Source: Trueperaceae bacterium
Lineage (GTDB): Bacteria; Deinococcota; Deinococci; Deinococcales; Trueperaceae
Length of the DNA: 42,899 nucleotides
Direction of reading: 5' to 3'
Assembly (NCBI GenBank): GCA_007130855.1
Contig: SLRS01000200.1
Span: forward strand, 1-42,899
Position 1 is the stretch's first letter. Each line of letters starts with the position of its first letter. Position numbers and translations under genes: made by a program. Positions 14,548 through 22,999 of the stretch are shown here, one piece after another. The notes below the pieces were generated by a model. The model did no database searches. It was not told the origin of the DNA and was given only the letters and a program-made list of their open reading frames with translations.

Positions 14548-16436
14548 CCACGCTCACCACCGCCCCACCGACCGCCGCCCGGGCGACCCCGGGCACGTTG
14601 CGGCTGCTCCTGACGCTGGCCTGGCACCGGCGCGCGCTGCTCCTCCTGAACGTCGCGATCTGGCTCCTGGTCCACGCCTCGCCGGTCCTGGTCGGCCTGT
14701 TCATGAAGGGCATCTTCGATACGCTCTCGGGCCAGGCGACGGCAGCCCTCAGCCCCTGGGCGTTCCTGGTGCTGGCGCTCGCCGTCGACGTGATGCGCAT
14801 CGGTGCCCTGGCCGGCGGCGTGTACGCCTGGGCCAGCTACTGGTCCGAAGTCATCTTGCGGATGCGCCGCAACCTGCTGGCCTACTTGCTCACGGCGCCG
14901 GGCAGCCGGCGCCTGCCGGACTCGCCGTCCGAGGCCATCAGCCGCTTCCGCGACGATGTCGACGACATCGCCCAGTACCTCGAGCACTGGGTGGACATGT
15001 GGGGTCTCGTGCTCTTCGCCGTGATCGCGCTGGCGGTGATGTTCCAGGTCGATCCGCTGATGACGGCGCTCATCTGCCTGCCGCTGCTCTTGACGCTCCT
15101 GCTGACCAACGCCTTGCGCCCCCACATCCGGCGCGTGCGGCGCGCCATGCGCGAGGCCACCGGGCGCGTCACCGACTTCGTCGGGGAGACGTTCAACGCC
15201 ATCCAGGCGGTGCAGGGTTCGGGCCGCGAGGAGGCGGTGCTCGCCGAGTTCGAGCGGCGCAACGGCGTGCGCCGCCGCACGGCGCTGACCGATGCGCTGC
15301 TGGCCGAGGTGTTCAAGTCGGTGAACGACAACATGGTCAACGTGGCCACCGGCATCATCTTGCTGATCGGCGCCGGCGCCATGCAGCGCGGCAGCTTCAC
15401 GGTGGGCGACTTCGCCTTGTTCGTGACGTTCCTCCCGCGCCTGACCGAGACGATCTCGTTCTTGGGCGCGATGATGGTGCAGCACAAGCGCACCGGCGTC
15501 GCCTTCGAGCGACTGAGTGCCCTGCTGCAAGACGGTGGTCCGGAGACCGTGGTCGCCGGCGCCGAACTGCACTTGCGGCATGGCCCACCGCCGTTCGTCG
15601 ATCCGAGACGGGCCAGCGAACCCCTGCGGTCGCTGCGCGTCGAGGGCCTCAGCGCCCGGCACGGCGATGGTGCCTTGGCGCTAGACGACGTCAGCTTCGA
15701 GCTCCCGCGCGGCTCGTTCACCGTGGTGACCGGCCGAGTGGGCTCGGGCAAGTCGACGCTCGTGCGGGTGCTGATGGGATTGCTGCCGCGCGAGGCGGGC
15801 GCCATCTGGTGGAACGGCACCCTGGTGGAGGATCCTGCGAGCTGGTTCGTCCCGCCTCGCAGCGCCTACACCAGCCAGGTGCCGAGGCTCTTCTCCGACA
15901 CGCTGCGCGAGAACGTGGCGATGGGCCGCGCCGACCCGGCGCACCTGCGCCGCGCGATCGAGCTCGCGGTGATGGAGCGCGACGTCGAGGTGTTGCACCA
16001 CGGCCTCGAGACCGAAGTGGGCTCGCGCGGCGTGCGGCTCTCCGGCGGCCAGGTGCAGCGTTCGGCCGCGGCACGGATGTTCATGCGCGAGGCGGAGTTG
16101 CTGGTCTTCGACGACCTCTCGAGCGCGCTCGACGTGGAGACGGAGCGCCAGCTCTGGGAGGGCGTGTTCGCCCAGCGGGGCAAGGTCGAGGGCGCGGCCG
16201 CTCCCGACGGCGCGACCGCACTGCCCTGCGGCGGTTCGACCTGCCTGGTGGTATCGCACCGGCGCGCTGCCCTCGAGCGGGCCGATCAGGTGCTGGTGAT
16301 GGACGCGGGGCGCCTCGTCGCGCGCGGCAGCCTGCGCGAGGTGCTCTCGCACTCGAGCGTGCTGCGCGAGATCTGGGGCGAGGCGCGCGGCGAGGCGCTC
16401 GAGGCGCGACCGGGAGGCCCGACCTCTGCGTGCTAG
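14544..16436 (+). CDS. ABC exporter, degenerate-site half of a heterodimer
   Basis: A 630-aa half-transporter overlapping the previous gene by ATGA and so translationally coupled. It has six membrane helices (about 30-320) and an ATP domain with Walker A GRVGSGKST and signature LSGGQVQ. Walker B is LLVFDDLSS, in which Asp524 replaces the catalytic Glu; the switch His is kept (VVSHRRAAL). With the deviant LSAGE of its partner this gives one weak ATP site. An insertion of about 20 residues (GKVEGAAAPDGATALPCGG) sits between Walker B and the H-loop and is unusual. A strong hairpin follows 6 nt after the stop. Confidence 0.9.
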   Translation: MTTLTTAPPTAARATPGTLRLLLTLAWHRRALLLLNVAIWLLVHASPVLVGLFMKGIFDTLSGQATAALSPWAFLVLALAVDVMRIGALAGGVYAWASYWSEVILRMRRNLLAYLLTAPGSRRLPDSPSEAISRFRDDVDDIAQYLEHWVDMWGLVLFAVIALAVMFQVDPLMTALICLPLLLTLLLTNALRPHIRRVRRAMREATGRVTDFVGETFNAIQAVQGSGREEAVLAEFERRNGVRRRTALTDALLAEVFKSVNDNMVNVATGIILLIGAGAMQRGSFTVGDFALFVTFLPRLTETISFLGAMMVQHKRTGVAFERLSALLQDGGPETVVAGAELHLRHGPPPFVDPRRASEPLRSLRVEGLSARHGDGALALDDVSFELPRGSFTVVTGRVGSGKSTLVRVLMGLLPREAGAIWWNGTLVEDPASWFVPPRSAYTSQVPRLFSDTLRENVAMGRADPAHLRRAIELAVMERDVEVLHHGLETEVGSRGVRLSGGQVQRSAAARMFMREAELLVFDDLSSALDVETERQLWEGVFAQRGKVEGAAAPDGATALPCGGSTCLVVSHRRAALERADQVLVMDAGRLVARGSLREVLSHSSVLREIWGEARGEALEARPGGPTSAC

Positions 16437-16441
16437 CATCG

Positions 16442-16489
16442 CGAGTTCGGCGCCGGCGGGGCCACGATGCGGCGCCGGCGCCGAACTCG
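16442..16489 (+). terminator. 17-bp perfect inverted repeat after the ABC exporter
   Basis: CGAGTTCGGCGCCGGCG (16442-16458) and CGCCGGCGCCGAACTCG (16473-16489) pair perfectly around a 14-nt loop. It begins 6 nt after the exporter stop codon and ends 11 nt before the next start codon, leaving only the GCGAGGG ribosome site between. It has no T-run: it may terminate, protect the upstream mRNA 3' end, or control translation of the GH15-like gene. Confidence 0.6.
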
Positions 16490-16500
16490 GAAGCGAGGGC

Positions 16501-19500
16501 ATGGACACCATCGAGACCTTTCACGACGAGGTACAGCGCGTCATCCTGGCGCGCCAGCACCCCGTCTCCGGGCTGCTGCCCGCCAGCACGGCCGTCACCC
16601 AGCACGGCGACTACACCGACGCCTGGGTCCGCGACAACGTCTACTCGATCCTGGCCGTGTGGGGCCTGGCGCTCGCCTATCGCCGGCAGGACGACCCCGC
16701 CGGGCGCGGCATCGAGCTCGAGCACGCGACCACGCGGCTCATGCGCGGCCTGCTGCGCAGCATGATGCGTCAGAGCGACAAGGTGGAGGCCTTCAAGCGC
16801 AGCCAGGACCCCGCCGACGCGTTGCATGCCAAGTTCGCCACCGCCACCGGCGACCCGGTGGTCGGCGACGACGACTGGGGCCACCTGCAGCTCGACGCCA
16901 CCTCGTTGTGGCTGCTGATGCTGGCGCAGATGACCGCCTCCGGTCTGCCGATCGTGCAGAGCGGCGCCGAGGTGCGCTTCGTGCAGAACCTGGTCTACTA
17001 CGTCGGCCGCGCCTACCGCACGCCCGACTACGGCATCTGGGAGCGGGGCGACAAGACCAATCACGGCCTGCCGGAGGTGAACGCTTCTTCGGTGGGTCTG
17101 GCGAAGGCCGCGCTGGAGTCGCTCTCGGGCTTCAACCTGTACGGCCCGCGGGGCGGCCAGGGCAGCGTGATCCACGTGCAGCACGACGAGATCGCGCGCG
17201 CCCGAGTGACGCTCGAGGCGCTCTTGCCGCGTGAGTCGGGCTCCAAGGAGGTCGACGCGGCGCTGCTCTCGATCGTCGGCTTCCCCGCCTTCGCCGTCGA
17301 GGATGCCGAACTCGCGCAGCGCACGCGCGCCACGGTGACCGAGCGGCTGCGCGGCCGCTACGGCCTCAAGCGCTTCTTGCGCGACGGTCACCAGACCGCG
17401 TTGGAAGACAGCGAGCGGCTGCACTACGAGCCGCACGAGCTCGAGCGTTTCGAGGGCATCGAGGCCGAATGGCCGCTGTTCGAGGCCTATTTGGCACTCG
17501 ACGCGCTGTTCCGGGGTGAGCCGAGCGAGGCCGACGCGCATCTCGTCCGGCTCGCGGAGGTCGCCGTCGAGCGCGATGGCCAGGCGCTGTTGCCGGAGCT
17601 CTACCTGGTCGACGAGCCGGACATCGCTGCCGAGCGCCGTGCACCGGGCTCGAGGACGCGGGTACCGGGCGCCAACGTGCCGCTGGTGTGGGCACAGAGT
17701 CTGTGGCTGCTCGGGCGCATGCTGCGTTCGCGCGTGCTCCGCCCGGCCGACCTCGATCCGCTGGGGCGCTACCGCTTCGCGGGCGGGCGGGCCCGCCCGG
17801 TGGTGCAGCTCGCGCTGTTGGCCGGCGACGCCGAGTCCGCCGACGCCTACGGCGAGCGCGGGGTCGCCGCCGAGCTGGTCGACGAGGTGGAGCCCCTGCG
17901 GGTGCGCCGCTCGGCGACGCTGGCCCGGGCCCTCGGCCAAGTGGGGCGCTGCGACCGGCTCGGGCTCAGTGGCCGGCCGGCGCGCCGGCTGCAGAGCCTG
18001 GCCACCTCGCGCGCGTACCGTCTGGGCGGCGAGCGTTACGTGTTCCTGCCGGCCCTGTTCGACCAGCAGGAGTTCTACTTGTCGCTCGACCCGGCCACGC
18101 TGGTGGCGCGGCTGCGGGCCGAGATCGCCTATCTGCACCGGCACTGGACCTTGCTCGGACGCCCCACGATGACCTTGCTGCTGACGCGCGAGCACCTGCA
18201 GCACGGCCGCGAGGCCGTCGAGACGTTCCTCGCCGAAGCCCGCGCCGGGAGCGTCGGCGGTGTGCCGGTGCGCCTCGGCAGTCTCCGCGAGCTGCTGTTG
18301 GTGACCAACGAGGAGCGCATCGACGCGCTCGACGACTGGCACGACGAGGCCGAGCCGCTGCTGCCGTCGCGCGCAGGCCTGCGGCGGCTGCCGCCGGCCA
18401 CCGCCGGCGCTCGGCTCCCCTCCGACAGCGCCCTGGCGATCGAACGTGAGCCCGACACGCGCCTGCTGGCCGAGCGGCTCGCGGCGAGTCACGATCTGGC
18501 CGAGCAGGTCGAGCTGCTCGCCGCGCTCAAGCGGCTCGCCGGACCCGAGCACTGCGTGCAGCCGCTCGGTGCCAGCGTCGCGGCGCTGCTCGAGGAGGTC
18601 TATGCCGCCGCGGGCGAGGCGCGCGAGTGGACGCTGGTGCGCCACGCCGCGGGACTGCTCGGCAAGGTCGACCCCTTTCTGGCCGACGCGCTGTCGGATC
18701 TGCTGGTCGCCCAGCGGCGCGTGGTCGTCGGTCGCGCCTATGCCGAGGATGCGACCATCACCCGGCCGCTGCCGATCGACGAGCTGCTGGCCACCATCGA
18801 TCGCTACTGCCGCGACGACCCGCGCGACCGGGTACTGACCCAGGAGATGATCGTGGCGCTCTCGAGCCTGGTACGCGGCGAGCCCGAGTTGTTCCGCGGC
18901 ATCCTCACCGTGCGCGTGGGCCACTTGATCCAGCTGTTGGCCGTGCGCCTGGCCGAGCACGACGGTGTCACCCCCGACGAGGGCTACGAGCGTCTGATGC
19001 GCGCCTCACCCGCGCAGGTGGTGACGCGCCTGCGACAGCTCCTGGCCGCCTTCGACGCCGCCCGCGATGCCCAGCGGCGGACCGAGACGCTGCGCCTGGC
19101 GCGGGGGGCCACGAGCGTCCTGGTCGGCGCCGCGTTGCCCGCGGGCGACGACGAGCCGGTGGAGGACGGCTGGTGGCGTTGGCGGCAACGCGAGGGGGCT
19201 CTCATGCGGGTCCCGAAGGGGTTCTACGCGCGCGTGTGGGAGTTGCTCGAGCACGCCGACGCGCTGGTGATCGGCGAGAAACTCGATCGTCGCAACCGGC
19301 TCGATTCGGCCGCGGTGCGGGCGGCCACCACGGCCGGGGAGCGCAACTTCGCGCAGCGGGTCGAGCACCTGCTGCACCGCATCCCCGCGCCGGAGTACCG
19401 GCACTTGTCGCTCGAGGCGCTCGAGACCCTGGCTGCGCTCGTCGAGGCCGTCCCCGACTTGCGGGTCGATGGCGACCTGGTGCTCGACGTGCTCATCGGA

Positions 19501-19719
19501 CACGCGGTACGACAGGCCTGGCTCGCGAGCGGCGCCGAGGAGGTGCCCGAGCCGGACGCTGCAGACGGCAACGGCGGCGCCTACGAACGCGACACCGCCG
19601 CCGCCTGGGCTGCCTTCTACGATCTCGGGCCGCGCGCCGTGGCGCGCCACCTGGCGGCCGCCGTGCGTTACCTGGTGCTCGAAGGATCGCGGTCGCGCAG
19701 CACCACGTCCGTCCACTGA
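16501..19719 (+). CDS. GH15-like protein related to phosphorylase kinase alpha/beta subunits
   Basis: A 1072-aa protein. The first 450 or so residues have the (alpha/alpha)6 glucoamylase-like fold as found in phosphorylase kinase alpha: HGDYTDAWVRDNVYSILAVW near residue 40, LQLDATSLWLLML near 140, then KRFLRDGHQTALEDSERLHY and EGIEAEWPLFEAYLALDALF near 300-340, closely like the animal PHKA region. The long helical C-terminal half also follows that family. No kinase domain is present here or nearby, so a regulatory or carbohydrate-binding role is as likely as hydrolysis. No signal peptide is seen. The last 52 nt overlap the antisense 3' end of thiB. A TAGCAT box at 16434-16439 could give it its own promoter, with the upstream hairpin in its leader. 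Confidence 0.8.
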   Translation: MDTIETFHDEVQRVILARQHPVSGLLPASTAVTQHGDYTDAWVRDNVYSILAVWGLALAYRRQDDPAGRGIELEHATTRLMRGLLRSMMRQSDKVEAFKRSQDPADALHAKFATATGDPVVGDDDWGHLQLDATSLWLLMLAQMTASGLPIVQSGAEVRFVQNLVYYVGRAYRTPDYGIWERGDKTNHGLPEVNASSVGLAKAALESLSGFNLYGPRGGQGSVIHVQHDEIARARVTLEALLPRESGSKEVDAALLSIVGFPAFAVEDAELAQRTRATVTERLRGRYGLKRFLRDGHQTALEDSERLHYEPHELERFEGIEAEWPLFEAYLALDALFRGEPSEADAHLVRLAEVAVERDGQALLPELYLVDEPDIAAERRAPGSRTRVPGANVPLVWAQSLWLLGRMLRSRVLRPADLDPLGRYRFAGGRARPVVQLALLAGDAESADAYGERGVAAELVDEVEPLRVRRSATLARALGQVGRCDRLGLSGRPARRLQSLATSRAYRLGGERYVFLPALFDQQEFYLSLDPATLVARLRAEIAYLHRHWTLLGRPTMTLLLTREHLQHGREAVETFLAEARAGSVGGVPVRLGSLRELLLVTNEERIDALDDWHDEAEPLLPSRAGLRRLPPATAGARLPSDSALAIEREPDTRLLAERLAASHDLAEQVELLAALKRLAGPEHCVQPLGASVAALLEEVYAAAGEAREWTLVRHAAGLLGKVDPFLADALSDLLVAQRRVVVGRAYAEDATITRPLPIDELLATIDRYCRDDPRDRVLTQEMIVALSSLVRGEPELFRGILTVRVGHLIQLLAVRLAEHDGVTPDEGYERLMRASPAQVVTRLRQLLAAFDAARDAQRRTETLRLARGATSVLVGAALPAGDDEPVEDGWWRWRQREGALMRVPKGFYARVWELLEHADALVIGEKLDRRNRLDSAAVRAATTAGERNFAQRVEHLLHRIPAPEYRHLSLEALETLAALVEAVPDLRVDGDLVLDVLIGHAVRQAWLASGAEEVPEPDAADGNGGAYERDTAAAWAAFYDLGPRAVARHLAAAVRYLVLEGSRSRSTTSVH

Positions 19720-20762
19720 TCGAGCCACTGCTCCACGCGCTCGGCGCTCAGGTCGGCCGGGAGCGGCGCGAGCTCGTCGGCGGCGGGCACCTCGGCGAAC
19801 GCCGCGAAGGTCGGCGGCAGCGGGATGTCGGCTCGGACCGGGTACACGAACATCTGCAGGGGCACGTCGGCCTGGAAGGTGGGGGAGAGCATGAAGTCGA
19901 TGAAGGCGCGCGCCTCGTCGGGGTTCGCCGCGCCGCGCAGCACGCCCGCGGTCTCGACTTGACGCACGCTGCAGCCGCGGCAGCGCAAGTTGGCCGTCGG
20001 CGCCTCGTCGGCGTCGGGATCGTCGGAGAAGAGCACCTCCGCCGCGGGGCTGCTGGCGTAGGAGAGCACGATCGGGCGGTCCCCGCCGTAGCGGCTGAAG
20101 GCGGTGTAGTAGGCATCGGTCCAGCCACTTCGCACGGCCACGTCGTTGTCGCGTAGCGCGGCCCAGTACTCGAAGGCGCCCTGCTCGCCGTAGACCCCGA
20201 TGGTGCCCAGCAAGAAGGCCAGCCCGGGGCTGCTCGTGGCAGGGTCCATCACCACGGTCAGCCCCGCGTAGGCCGGGCTGGCGAGGTCGTCGAGCGAGGC
20301 CGGCAGCGGCCGGCCGTCGGCCTCGAACCAGTCGCGGTCGAGGTTGAAGGTGACGAAGCCGGCGTCGATGGGGGTGACCACCTCCTCGAAGACGTCGAGT
20401 CGGTAGGCCGGGTCGACCGCCTCCAGTTGCGGGCTCGCGTACGGCTCGAACAGGTCCTGCGCCAGCGCCCGCGGCAGCAGCCCCTCGTCGACGCCGAAGA
20501 GCACGTCGGCGACGGGGCGCTCACGCGTGAGGATGGCGCGGTTCAGGGTGGCGCCGGCGTCGCCGCCGGCCACGAAGCGCACGGTGATGCCGGTCTCGGC
20601 CGTGAACGCCTCGACGACCTCGCGGCTCACCGCGAACGAGTCGTGCGTCAAGACCGTCACCGTCTGGGCCAGGGCCGCGCCGGTCAGCGCCAGGGCGGCG
20701 AGCAGCGTCGCGGCCTGGCGAACGATGGCGGCTCGGGGGGTGGGGGCTCGCATCTCGGTCAT
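19668..20762 (-). CDS. thiB: Thiamine ABC transporter substrate-binding protein
   Basis: A 364-aa periplasmic binding protein that captures thiamine (or phosphates) for the ThiPQ-type importer. Residues 1-33 are a Sec signal peptide (AATLLAALALTGAALAQ), after which VTVLTHDSFAVSREVVEAF opens the mature protein as in the TbpA/ThiB family. Later landmarks are PVADVLFGVDEGLL, TPIDAGFVTFNLDRDWF, TSSPGLAFLLGTIGVYGE, PIVLSYASSPAAEV and RQVETAGVLRGAANP. The TPP riboswitch in front of it is strong independent support. ATG 20762 has GGAGAGG upstream. It is some 12 kb from its presumed permease and ATPase, and its 3' end overlaps the convergent GH15-like gene by 52 nt with no terminator between. Confidence 0.92.
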   Translation of the reverse strand: MTEMRAPTPRAAIVRQAATLLAALALTGAALAQTVTVLTHDSFAVSREVVEAFTAETGITVRFVAGGDAGATLNRAILTRERPVADVLFGVDEGLLPRALAQDLFEPYASPQLEAVDPAYRLDVFEEVVTPIDAGFVTFNLDRDWFEADGRPLPASLDDLASPAYAGLTVVMDPATSSPGLAFLLGTIGVYGEQGAFEYWAALRDNDVAVRSGWTDAYYTAFSRYGGDRPIVLSYASSPAAEVLFSDDPDADEAPTANLRCRGCSVRQVETAGVLRGAANPDEARAFIDFMLSPTFQADVPLQMFVYPVRADIPLPPTFAAFAEVPAADELAPLPADLSAERVEQWLDQWTDVVLRDRDPSSTR

Positions 20763-20786
20763 GGTCTCGCCTCTCCGTCACCAGGC

Positions 20787-20812
20787 GGTCGGGCCGCCGA
20801 TCGGCGCCGACC
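20787..20812 (-). promoter_or_regulatory. Hairpin in the riboswitch expression platform
   Basis: GGTCGG (20812-20807 read on minus) pairs with CCGACC (20792-20787), and inside it CGCC pairs with GGCG around a GATC loop, with a 2-nt bulge. It lies between the TPP aptamer and the thiB ribosome site. No T-run follows, so sequestration of translation or Rho-dependent control is possible. Confidence 0.45.
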
Positions 20813-20878
20813 GTTGCCGTGCCGGCCACCTGCCACGCGTGCGGGGAGGGCGAGCGCGGCGCTCGGCCGCTGCTCGTG

Positions 20879-21003
20879 GTCACGCTTCCTCCGCCCGCAC
20901 GACCGGGATCAGGTTCGAGGGTGTGCTCTCAGCCTAGCGATCGAGGCGGCGCCTGCGCTCGAGGTGAGCGAGCGGCGCCGTCGATCCCGGCACCCCTGGT
21001 GAC
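20879..21003 (-). promoter_or_regulatory. TPP riboswitch upstream of thiB
   Basis: Read on the minus strand, the conserved THI-box elements appear in order: AGGGGTGCC near the 5' end, GGCTGAGAGCACACCCTCG, GAACCTGATC, then a GGCGGAGGAAGC 3' end. A P1 stem GTCAC/GTGAC (21003-20999 with 20883-20879) closes it. The middle contains a long GC-rich P3 extension. The aptamer begins at the predicted transcription start. TPP binding would be expected to reduce thiB expression. Confidence 0.93.
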
Positions 21004-21009
21004 GACACG

Positions 21010-21038
21010 ACGCTACCGCGTGGCCTCGACGCGGTCAA
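21010..21038 (-). promoter_or_regulatory. Promoter of the TPP riboswitch-thiB transcript
   Basis: On the minus strand TTGACC (21038-21033), a 17-nt spacer and TAGCGT (21015-21010) place the transcription start at about 21003, the first base of the riboswitch P1 stem. The -35 overlaps the stop codon of the upstream MFS gene. Confidence 0.75.
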
Positions 21039-22333
21039 CGCGCCACGCCACCGGCGGCTTCGTCGACCCGCGCGGGGACCAGCAGCGCCACCATCGCCAG
21101 CGCCAGCGCGAAGCACGCGCCGGCGGCCAGGAAGACCGCCGCGTACGCGCTCGCCCCTGGCTCCGCTGCAGCGCCGGCCGCGAGTGCGACCACCGCCCCA
21201 CCGATCAGCGGCGACACCCCGCGCGCGCCGGCCCCGACCGCATTGTCGAGGCCGTAGACCGATCCCGACGAGCCTCGCTCGGTGACGCGCGCCAGCAGCG
21301 CCGACAGCGTCGGCAGCACTCCGCCGACGGTGGCCCCGGTGAGGGCGTAGAGCGCCACGAGCGCGCTCGGCGAGGTGACGAAGGCGAGCGGGAGATACGT
21401 CAAGGCGGTCAGCCCGGCGCACACCAGCGCCACGCGCCGGTGGCCGACGCGGTCGCCGAGGCGTCCGAGCGCCACGCTCGTGAGCATGCCGGCGGCGCTC
21501 GAGGCGCCGATCGCCAGGCCGGTCACCAGGCCGGCGCCGGCCGCGCCGGCCATCAGCGCCGCCACCAGCAGCGGCAGGAACGGGATGATCATGCTGCGGC
21601 CAGTCCAGGCGAGGAAGCGCACCACGAAGATGGACGCCACGAAGGGGCTGCGGATCACCGCGCCGAGCGCCTCGAAGAAGCCGCCGATGCCGCGCCTGCG
21701 GCCCTCGCGCGAGGGCGGCACGAAGTGCTCGCGCACGAGCGTGCTCACCAGCAGGCCGCCGGCGAGCAGCAGCGTCGCGGTCACCAGGAACGCGGCGCGG
21801 TAGCCGAACGCGTACTCGAGGAAGCCGCCGATCACCGGGCCCACCGAGACGCCCGAGAGCAAGGCGGTCTGCATCAGGCCCATGGCGTAGCCGAGGCGCT
21901 CGCGTGGCACCGCGGCTGCCACCATCGACGCGCTCGCCCCCATGACGCCGGTGGTGAGGCCCTGCAAGAGCCGCAGCCCGACGAGCTCCTCGGCCGAGCT
22001 TGCGAACCCCATCAACAAGATCGTGACGGCGCCCGAGTACATCGCCCGCTCCACCATGCGCTTGCGGCCGAAGCGATCGCCCAGGGCGCCCCACACCGGC
22101 GAGGCCACCATCATCGCGAACGCCTGGACCGAGAACACCAGCGTCACCAGCCACAAGATCGGCGAGCCGGTCACCGAGCCGAGGTGCTCGACGTAGTTGG
22201 GCAGGAAGGGGAAGATCGTCGAGAACCCGATCGCCGTCAGCAGCTGGGCCACGAACAACACCACCAGCACCCGCCGCCAGTCGCTGGCGGCGGGGCTGGA
22301 TCCGACGATCGGCACGAGGCGACCGTACCGCAT
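21035..22333 (-). CDS. Major facilitator superfamily transporter (MdtG/TetA-like)
   Basis: A 432-aa, 12-helix inner-membrane transporter of the drug:H+ antiporter type. MFS motif A is GALGDRFGRKRM in the loop after helix 2, with a second, weaker copy ALGRLGDRVGHRR in the C-terminal half. Motif C-like GVSVGPVIGGFLEYAFGY lies in helix 5, typical of exporters. The substrate is unknown. The start ATG is 21 nt after the RDD gene stop, so both are probably one transcript. No clear Shine-Dalgarno is visible, so translational coupling is likely. The gene ends inside the thiB promoter; a role in thiamine transport is not supported. Confidence 0.85.
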   Translation of the reverse strand: MRYGRLVPIVGSSPAASDWRRVLVVLFVAQLLTAIGFSTIFPFLPNYVEHLGSVTGSPILWLVTLVFSVQAFAMMVASPVWGALGDRFGRKRMVERAMYSGAVTILLMGFASSAEELVGLRLLQGLTTGVMGASASMVAAAVPRERLGYAMGLMQTALLSGVSVGPVIGGFLEYAFGYRAAFLVTATLLLAGGLLVSTLVREHFVPPSREGRRRGIGGFFEALGAVIRSPFVASIFVVRFLAWTGRSMIIPFLPLLVAALMAGAAGAGLVTGLAIGASSAAGMLTSVALGRLGDRVGHRRVALVCAGLTALTYLPLAFVTSPSALVALYALTGATVGGVLPTLSALLARVTERGSSGSVYGLDNAVGAGARGVSPLIGGAVVALAAGAAAEPGASAYAAVFLAAGACFALALAMVALLVPARVDEAAGGVAR

Positions 22334-22354
22334 CGGAGGGCGTGCAGGCGGGCG

Positions 22355-22999
22355 CTACTCCTGGGCGACGATCACCCGGGTGTCGGCGTAGCCGTCGCCC
22401 AGGCGCTTGCCTTCGGGGTTGGTGAGCACCCGCACGATCTCGATGATGACGAACACGGCGCCGGCGATGATCACGAAGGGGATCAGGATCCAACCGATCA
22501 CCGGGATGAACAGCAGGATCTGCGTCAGCGAGCCGAAGACCAGCGGCCAGTTGCGCCGTGCGGAGGTCGCCAGGTCCATCGGCTGCGCGTCCGCGCGCAC
22601 GACCGTGAGCTTCATCAGCGTCTTGCCCAGCGAACGGCCCCGCATGTACTCGATGTCGAGGCCGTCGCGGAAGAGCACGTAGGCGATGCCGACGAGGCCG
22701 CCGATCACCGGGACCAGGCCGATGACGGCGACCGCGACCGCGTCGATCAGGAACGCCACGAAGCGCGTGAGCGTGTCGGGCGTGGCCCCGACCACGCCGC
22801 TCGCGGCGGCGGCTTCCTGGGCGTACGGTGGGGGTTCGGCGGCAGGCTCGCCCTGGGTATCCGACGGAGGTGGGGGCGGCGTGGTTGCCGCCGGCGCCGG
22901 CACGGATGCCGCCGGCACGGATGCCGCCGGCGCCGGCTCCTCGTGGCCGGGGGGTCGCTCACCGGGCTGCTGTCGACCCTGGTTGGCGTCGTCTGGCAT
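22355..22999 (-). CDS. RDD-family membrane protein with Pro/Ala-rich N-terminal tail
   Basis: A 214-aa protein. The first 85 or so residues are low-complexity Pro/Ala/Glu, containing the repeated ASVPA encoded by a 15-bp tandem duplication. The rest is an RDD domain with three or four membrane helices: TLTRFVAFLIDAVAVAVIG (the Arg-Asp pair), YMRGRSLGKTLMKLTVV, then IPVIGWILIPFVIIAGAVF. The family function is unclear; some members are linked to ion or osmotic adaptation. ATG 22999 is preceded by GAGAGGAGAG; the upstream frame is open but not protein-like. Confidence 0.8.
   Translation of the reverse strand: MPDDANQGRQQPGERPPGHEEPAPAASVPAASVPAPAATTPPPPPSDTQGEPAAEPPPYAQEAAAASGVVGATPDTLTRFVAFLIDAVAVAVIGLVPVIGGLVGIAYVLFRDGLDIEYMRGRSLGKTLMKLTVVRADAQPMDLATSARRNWPLVFGSLTQILLFIPVIGWILIPFVIIAGAVFVIIEIVRVLTNPEGKRLGDGYADTRVIVAQE
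22901..22930. repeat. Perfect 15-bp tandem repeat inside the RDD gene
   Basis: CACGGATGCCGCCGG occurs twice in tandem (22901-22915, 22916-22930) and encodes repeated ASVPA in the low-complexity tail. The repeat is flanked on both sides by GCCGGCGCCGG-like sequence. Confidence 0.9.

Noticed and set aside
16442-16489. Terminal inverted repeat of an insertion sequence
   Set aside because: No transposase, no second element end and no target-site duplication; it fits a hairpin between two genes.
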